A DNA stretch of 23,227 bases from a virus, in IMG/VR virus record IMGVR_UViG_3300006175_000032, positions 1 through 23,227 of that record; one strand, given 5' to 3'. Made by a program: the position numbers and the translations under genes. Below, piece after piece: positions 19,925 to 23,227 of this stretch; the stretch's first letter is position 1; each line of letters begins with the position of its first letter. Below the pieces are notes generated by a model. It was not told the DNA's origin. It saw only the letters and a list, made by a program, of their open reading frames with translations, and did no database searches.

Positions 19925-21975
19925 TCCAGGGCAAGCAGCCCAAGATGACCGACGATCAACTCGTCGCGACGATTGATCTTGGCATCGGGCAGAGCGTCGG
20001 GTTCAGCGAAAGTAAGCTGGCGAAAGAGAACGAGCGCATCCAGTTCTACTACGACGGCGAACGTCCGAAGAAGACTGGAGGCAGCGACAGCGGCTACAAC
20101 TCGCTCGACGTTTACGACGGCGTCGAGGACATGAAGGCCCAGCTCCTCGACACCTTCAGCGCCAACAAGCGGCCCGTGCGGTTCGATCCTGCGAATGGCG
20201 AAGACCTCGCCGGAGCGAAGATCAGAACCGACTACGTGTCGTGGGTGCTGTTCAACCAGAACAAGGGCTACAAGCTCTTTCAGGATGTCATCGACCAAGC
20301 CCTGCTGTCACGCAACGGCGTGGTGAAGGTCTGGTGGGAACCGAAGATCGAGACGGAATACGTCTACCTCTCGAAGCCCAACCTGATGGAGCTGACAGCC
20401 TACCTTCAGAAACACGCTGATGAGCAGGCCCAGGTCGTTGACATGGACCTGGAGGAAGACGGCGTCACCATCCAACGCGCCCAGGTCAAGCTGAAGAAGG
20501 ACAAGGGGTGCGTCCGTTGTGAAGTGCTGGCCCCCGAGGAGTTCGGCATCAGCCCGATGTCGGTGAACATCCCTACGGCGGACCTCGTCTTCCACCGGCA
20601 CGAGATGACTGTGTCGGACCTGATCAAGGCCGGCTACGACCGCGCCAAGGTCGAGCAGCTTCAATCGAACGATCGCCTATGGATGGCGATGGAGCCGCAG
20701 AAGATCGCGCGCTTCCTCCCCACTGATGACTTGATCGGCACCAAGGCCCTGGAGGATGGCTCCGAGGCCAAGCGCGTGATCATGGTCTACGAATGCTACC
20801 TGGAGCTGGACCTGGACGACGAGGGTGAGACCCAACTGTTCAAGGTCACCAAGGTCGGCAACACGATCCTCGACAAAGAGCCGGTGTCGCGTAAGCCCTT
20901 CGTGGTGTTCACCCCTCTCCCGCGCCCCAAGGCGTTTTGGGGTCAGAACTTCGCCAAGCTGCTGATCGCGACGCAGAACGCGCGCACCTACCTGACGCGG
21001 GCGATCATCAATCACGCGATGGTCACCAACAACCCGCGCCTTCAGGTCGTCAAGGGTAGCGTGATGAACCCGAAGGAACTCACAGAGAACCGCTTCGGGG
21101 GCATCGTCAACGTCACCCGGCCGAACGGGATCATCCCGCTTGAGCAGGCGCCGCTGAACCCATTCATCTTCCAAGTCATCGGAATGTTGAAGTCCGACAA
21201 AGAAGAAAAGATCGGGATCAGCGATCTGTCGCAGGGGCTCAACAAGGACGCAGTCAGCAAGCAGAACAGCGGTGACATGATCCATGAGCTGATCACTGTC
21301 TCGCAACTTCGGCAGAAGATCGTCGCGCGGAACTACGCTGACTTCCTGTCGGACCTCTACAACGAAATCTACCGGCTCGTGCTGGAGAACGAGAAGCGCG
21401 AGAAGATCGTGCAGATCGCCGGCGATTGGCAGCCCGTCGACTTCAGCCAGTGGCCCGAGGAGACCAACACGTCCATCAGCTTCGCGCTTGGCTACGGCGA
21501 GGCTGAGAAGGAAGCGCAGAAGTGGGCGATGATCGGGCAGACACTCGGCGCGGCACAAGTCCTTGCTCCGTGGTTCACGCCCGAGCAGGCTTACTACACC
21601 GCCAAGCGTGGCATTGAGGAGTTGGTCGGCCCCGAGGTCAACCAAGTCCTGCGTCCCTTCGGGCAACCCCAACCGCCCCCGCCGAACCCCTTGCAGCAAG
21701 CCGAGATCGCCATGAAGCAGGCCGATGCACAGGTGAAGCAGGCGAACGCGCAGGCCGCGGTGCTGGCACAGCAGAACGAGAGCAAGAAGCTCGATCAGCA
21801 GTTCCAGCTCGAAATGGCTCGCATGGCCCTCGAAGGCCGCAAGCTCGACATGGAGTTGCAGCTCAAGCAGGACGCGCTGGCCCACAAGGTCGCCGTGGAT
21901 GCTGCCGAAATCACGCTCCAGCAAGAGGCCCAGCAGAACGACAAGCTGATGGCCGAAGCACAACCGACACACTGA
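19921..21975 (+). CDS. Portal protein, 684 aa
   Basis: The protein forms the dodecameric head vertex through which DNA enters and leaves. It resembles P22-like podovirus portals: N-terminal FYYDGERPKK, then VWWEPKIETEY, VLAPEEFGISP, FVVFTPLPRPKAFWGQNFAKLL, and the core GIVNVTRPNGIIPLEQ. Residues 592-684 form a Gln/Ala-rich coiled coil (barrel-like C-terminus). Directly following the large terminase with an ATGA overlap is the classic order. The start may be the second ATG (codon 9). Confidence 0.9.
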   Translation: MIQGKQPKMTDDQLVATIDLGIGQSVGFSESKLAKENERIQFYYDGERPKKTGGSDSGYNSLDVYDGVEDMKAQLLDTFSANKRPVRFDPANGEDLAGAKIRTDYVSWVLFNQNKGYKLFQDVIDQALLSRNGVVKVWWEPKIETEYVYLSKPNLMELTAYLQKHADEQAQVVDMDLEEDGVTIQRAQVKLKKDKGCVRCEVLAPEEFGISPMSVNIPTADLVFHRHEMTVSDLIKAGYDRAKVEQLQSNDRLWMAMEPQKIARFLPTDDLIGTKALEDGSEAKRVIMVYECYLELDLDDEGETQLFKVTKVGNTILDKEPVSRKPFVVFTPLPRPKAFWGQNFAKLLIATQNARTYLTRAIINHAMVTNNPRLQVVKGSVMNPKELTENRFGGIVNVTRPNGIIPLEQAPLNPFIFQVIGMLKSDKEEKIGISDLSQGLNKDAVSKQNSGDMIHELITVSQLRQKIVARNYADFLSDLYNEIYRLVLENEKREKIVQIAGDWQPVDFSQWPEETNTSISFALGYGEAEKEAQKWAMIGQTLGAAQVLAPWFTPEQAYYTAKRGIEELVGPEVNQVLRPFGQPQPPPPNPLQQAEIAMKQADAQVKQANAQAAVLAQQNESKKLDQQFQLEMARMALEGRKLDMELQLKQDALAHKVAVDAAEITLQQEAQQNDKLMAEAQPTH

Positions 21976-21984
21976 GTAGGGCAG

Positions 21985-22001
21985 CCTGGGTCGCTCCCAG
22001 G
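21985..22001. other. Hairpin after the portal gene
   Basis: CCTGGG and CCCAGG form a perfect 6-bp stem with loop TCGCT. No T-run follows. It lies just upstream of the structured leader at 22005-22055. Confidence 0.4.
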
Positions 22002-22004
22002 AAG

Positions 22005-22055
22005 CCTGTGTCCCGGCCGGGGGTAACCGGGTGAACAACCCCCCTTACACACAGG
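22005..22055 (+). promoter_or_regulatory. Nested stems hiding a ribosome binding site
   Basis: Outer arms CCTGTGT (22005-22011) and ACACAGG (22049-22055) and inner arms GGGGGT (22019-22024) and ACCCCC (22038-22043) nest. The outer right arm covers part of the AGGAG (22053-22057) used by the ATG at 22063. The loop contains the 11-mer GGTAACCGGGT shared with 3470-3480. Confidence 0.4.
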
Positions 22056-22062
22056 AGCCCTG

Positions 22063-22239
22063 ATGGAAAAGAAAGCCACCAAAGAGGAGGCTCGATACAC
22101 ACGAGGCGGAACCGAAGAAAAGCATTGTGGCGTCTGCACCATGTTCCGCGCACCCGACAAATGCACGGCGGTCGAAGGCACCATCAGCCGCGAAGGCTAC
22201 TGCGACTACTTCAAGAAGCGGCGGCTGCCCCGTGCTTGA
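22063..22239 (+). CDS. Small four-Cys protein, HiPIP-like, 58 aa
   Basis: The core is HCGVCTMF, then KCTAVEG, then GYCDYF: C-x2-C-x8-C-x12-C. This resembles the cysteine pattern of high-potential iron-sulfur proteins in a shortened form, as found in small proteins near portal genes of other phages; zinc binding is the alternative. The first 20 residues are charged. AGGAG lies five bases before the ATG. It is followed by an eight-base overlap with the next gene. The iron-sulfur idea is inference from the spacing. Confidence 0.65.
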   Translation: MEKKATKEEARYTRGGTEEKHCGVCTMFRAPDKCTAVEGTISREGYCDYFKKRRLPRA

Positions 22240-22522
22240 TCTCGATCAGGTTCGGCTGGTCATCGAGCGCGGACAACGCGCCTCGAACCTGCTGACCAAT
22301 CCGTCGTTCACATGGATCGTGAACGATCTGACCAACATGCACGTAGCCGGTCTCTGCGCCGCCAAGCCGGGCGAGACCGACGCAATCAACTACCACCACG
22401 CCATGCAGCACACTCTCGCCGAGATCGTCTCGGTGCTTGAGGGTTACGCACAAGCAGGCGAGGCACAGCAACACGTCCTCAATGTCATCAATGACGAGGA
22501 CGAACTAGAGGATACACCGTGA
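22232..22522 (+). CDS. Hypothetical helical protein, 96 aa
   Basis: The protein is helical throughout (RLVIERGQRASNLLTN, then HHAMQHTLAEIVSVLEGYAQAGEAQQ) and ends in an acidic tail (NDEDELEDTP). Start is a GTG overlapping the preceding gene by eight bases; a longer frame upstream overlaps the four-Cys gene and is not used. It sits between portal and scaffold genes, so a head-assembly role is plausible, but no family is recognised. Confidence 0.65.
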   Translation: MLDLDQVRLVIERGQRASNLLTNPSFTWIVNDLTNMHVAGLCAAKPGETDAINYHHAMQHTLAEIVSVLEGYAQAGEAQQHVLNVINDEDELEDTP

Positions 22523-23227
22523 GCGATAGCACCATCCACCAGGACGTGCAGGATACCGACGACACGGGCTTTGAAGCCTTCCTGTCTTCATTCAATGACG
22601 ACGCCAAGAAGCGTCCATCAGAAGGTGACGAAGGGGCACCAGAACCGCAGGACGAGACCCCTGCGCAGACGGAGAACACCGAGGGTGAGCCTGAAGGCTC
22701 CGAGCAAGCCGCTGATCCCGACGACCAAGAGTTCGAGGTCAAGGTTGGTGAGGAGACCAAGAAGGCCACGCTACGCGAGCTGAAGCGCCTGTTTGGGCAG
22801 GAAGCCGCGCTCACCCAGAAGTCTCAAAAGGCTTCCGAGCAACAGCGTGTTGCCGAGGCCAACATCGCTCGTGCTGTCGCCCTTCACAAGGGAATGACCG
22901 AACGTGCGCAGGCGCGTTATCAGCCCTTCGCAGAGCTGGGTGCGCCCGAATGGGCACAGCTCGCGGCCAACCTCCAACCGGAGCAATACAACGCTCTGCG
23001 CGAGGAAGCTGCCAGTGCGAAGGAGCATCTGGATTTCCTGACAAAAGAAGGCACCGCCTTCATGCAGGAACAGCAGAACCAAGCCCTCCAAGCCCACCAT
23101 GTGGCGGCTCAGGAGTGCGTCAAGGTTCTGTCCGATCCAGCGACCGGCATCGAGGGCTGGGGTGAGCCACTCTACAACGAGATGGTGGCATACGCAGCCG
23201 AGATGGGCATCCCGCAGGCACGGCAGT
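22519..23227 (+). CDS. Scaffold protein, N-terminal part (cut by the window edge)
   Basis: The frame stays open to the window end (236 codons). The N-terminal 75 residues are acidic and low in structure (Glu/Asp/Pro-rich), then FEVKVGEETKKATLRELKRLF, a strand-helix pattern common in phage scaffolds (EVTLDELKR-like), and long charged helices follow. It starts at a GTG overlapping the previous stop (GTGA). Its place after the portal and before an expected capsid gene agrees. The role is to guide procapsid assembly. Confidence 0.75.
   Translation, partial: MSDSTIHQDVQDTDDTGFEAFLSSFNDDAKKRPSEGDEGAPEPQDETPAQTENTEGEPEGSEQAADPDDQEFEVKVGEETKKATLRELKRLFGQEAALTQKSQKASEQQRVAEANIARAVALHKGMTERAQARYQPFAELGAPEWAQLAANLQPEQYNALREEAASAKEHLDFLTKEGTAFMQEQQNQALQAHHVAAQECVKVLSDPATGIEGWGEPLYNEMVAYAAEMGIPQARQ

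Noticed and set aside
20677-22038. A 453-aa frame antisense to the portal gene
   Set aside because: A shadow caused by GC-rich codon use; the portal is clear on the plus strand.
1-23227. CRISPR arrays, insertion sequences, integrase or attachment sites
   Set aside because: No regularly spaced repeats, transposase or recombinase frames are seen.

Overview
The window looks like part of the genome of a short-tailed (podovirus-type) tailed bacteriophage with GC-rich DNA, probably infecting a proteobacterium. It contains terminase, portal and scaffold genes, a phage tail-collar fibre, and large ejection-type virion proteins, one with a lytic transglycosylase domain. I see no tape-measure, tail-tube or contractile-sheath gene. 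There is no integrase, repressor, tRNA or CRISPR array, so nothing points to a prophage. Host assignment is inference from base composition and family resemblance only.

Positions 1-2980 hold a leftward (minus-strand) block of at least eleven small, tightly packed genes that overlap or abut by a few bases. They include a Cys-rich phage protein of about 225 aa, an HEAGH zinc-peptidase-like protein, a pair of small possibly paralogous proteins, and three very small predicted membrane proteins of 28, 40 and 67 aa. A motif CACGA-N8-ACYA recurs five times on this strand with fixed spacing. It sits just upstream of ribosome binding sites and is the best candidate for a phage-specific promoter or control element.

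Positions 2981-3573 are a divergent intergenic region. From 3574 onward a rightward late block runs almost without gaps: tail-collar/HxH fibre, a large tail accessory protein, a small tail-associated protein, a 1085-aa adhesin-like protein with two glycine-rich modules and many GTLS repeats, a sulfotransferase-like/GNAT fusion, three ejection-type virion proteins, three small genes including a probable small terminase, the large terminase, the portal, a small four-Cys protein, an unknown helical protein, and the start of a scaffold protein cut by the window edge. The capsid gene would be expected just beyond the right edge.

The late block is interrupted at 17942-18334 by a long hairpin, a minus-strand 31-aa membrane-peptide gene with a strong Shine-Dalgarno sequence, and a sharp palindrome with parS-like half-sites. 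In three leaders (before 2980 on minus, and before 3574 and 22063 on plus) one arm of an inverted repeat covers the Shine-Dalgarno sequence, which suggests control of translation initiation.
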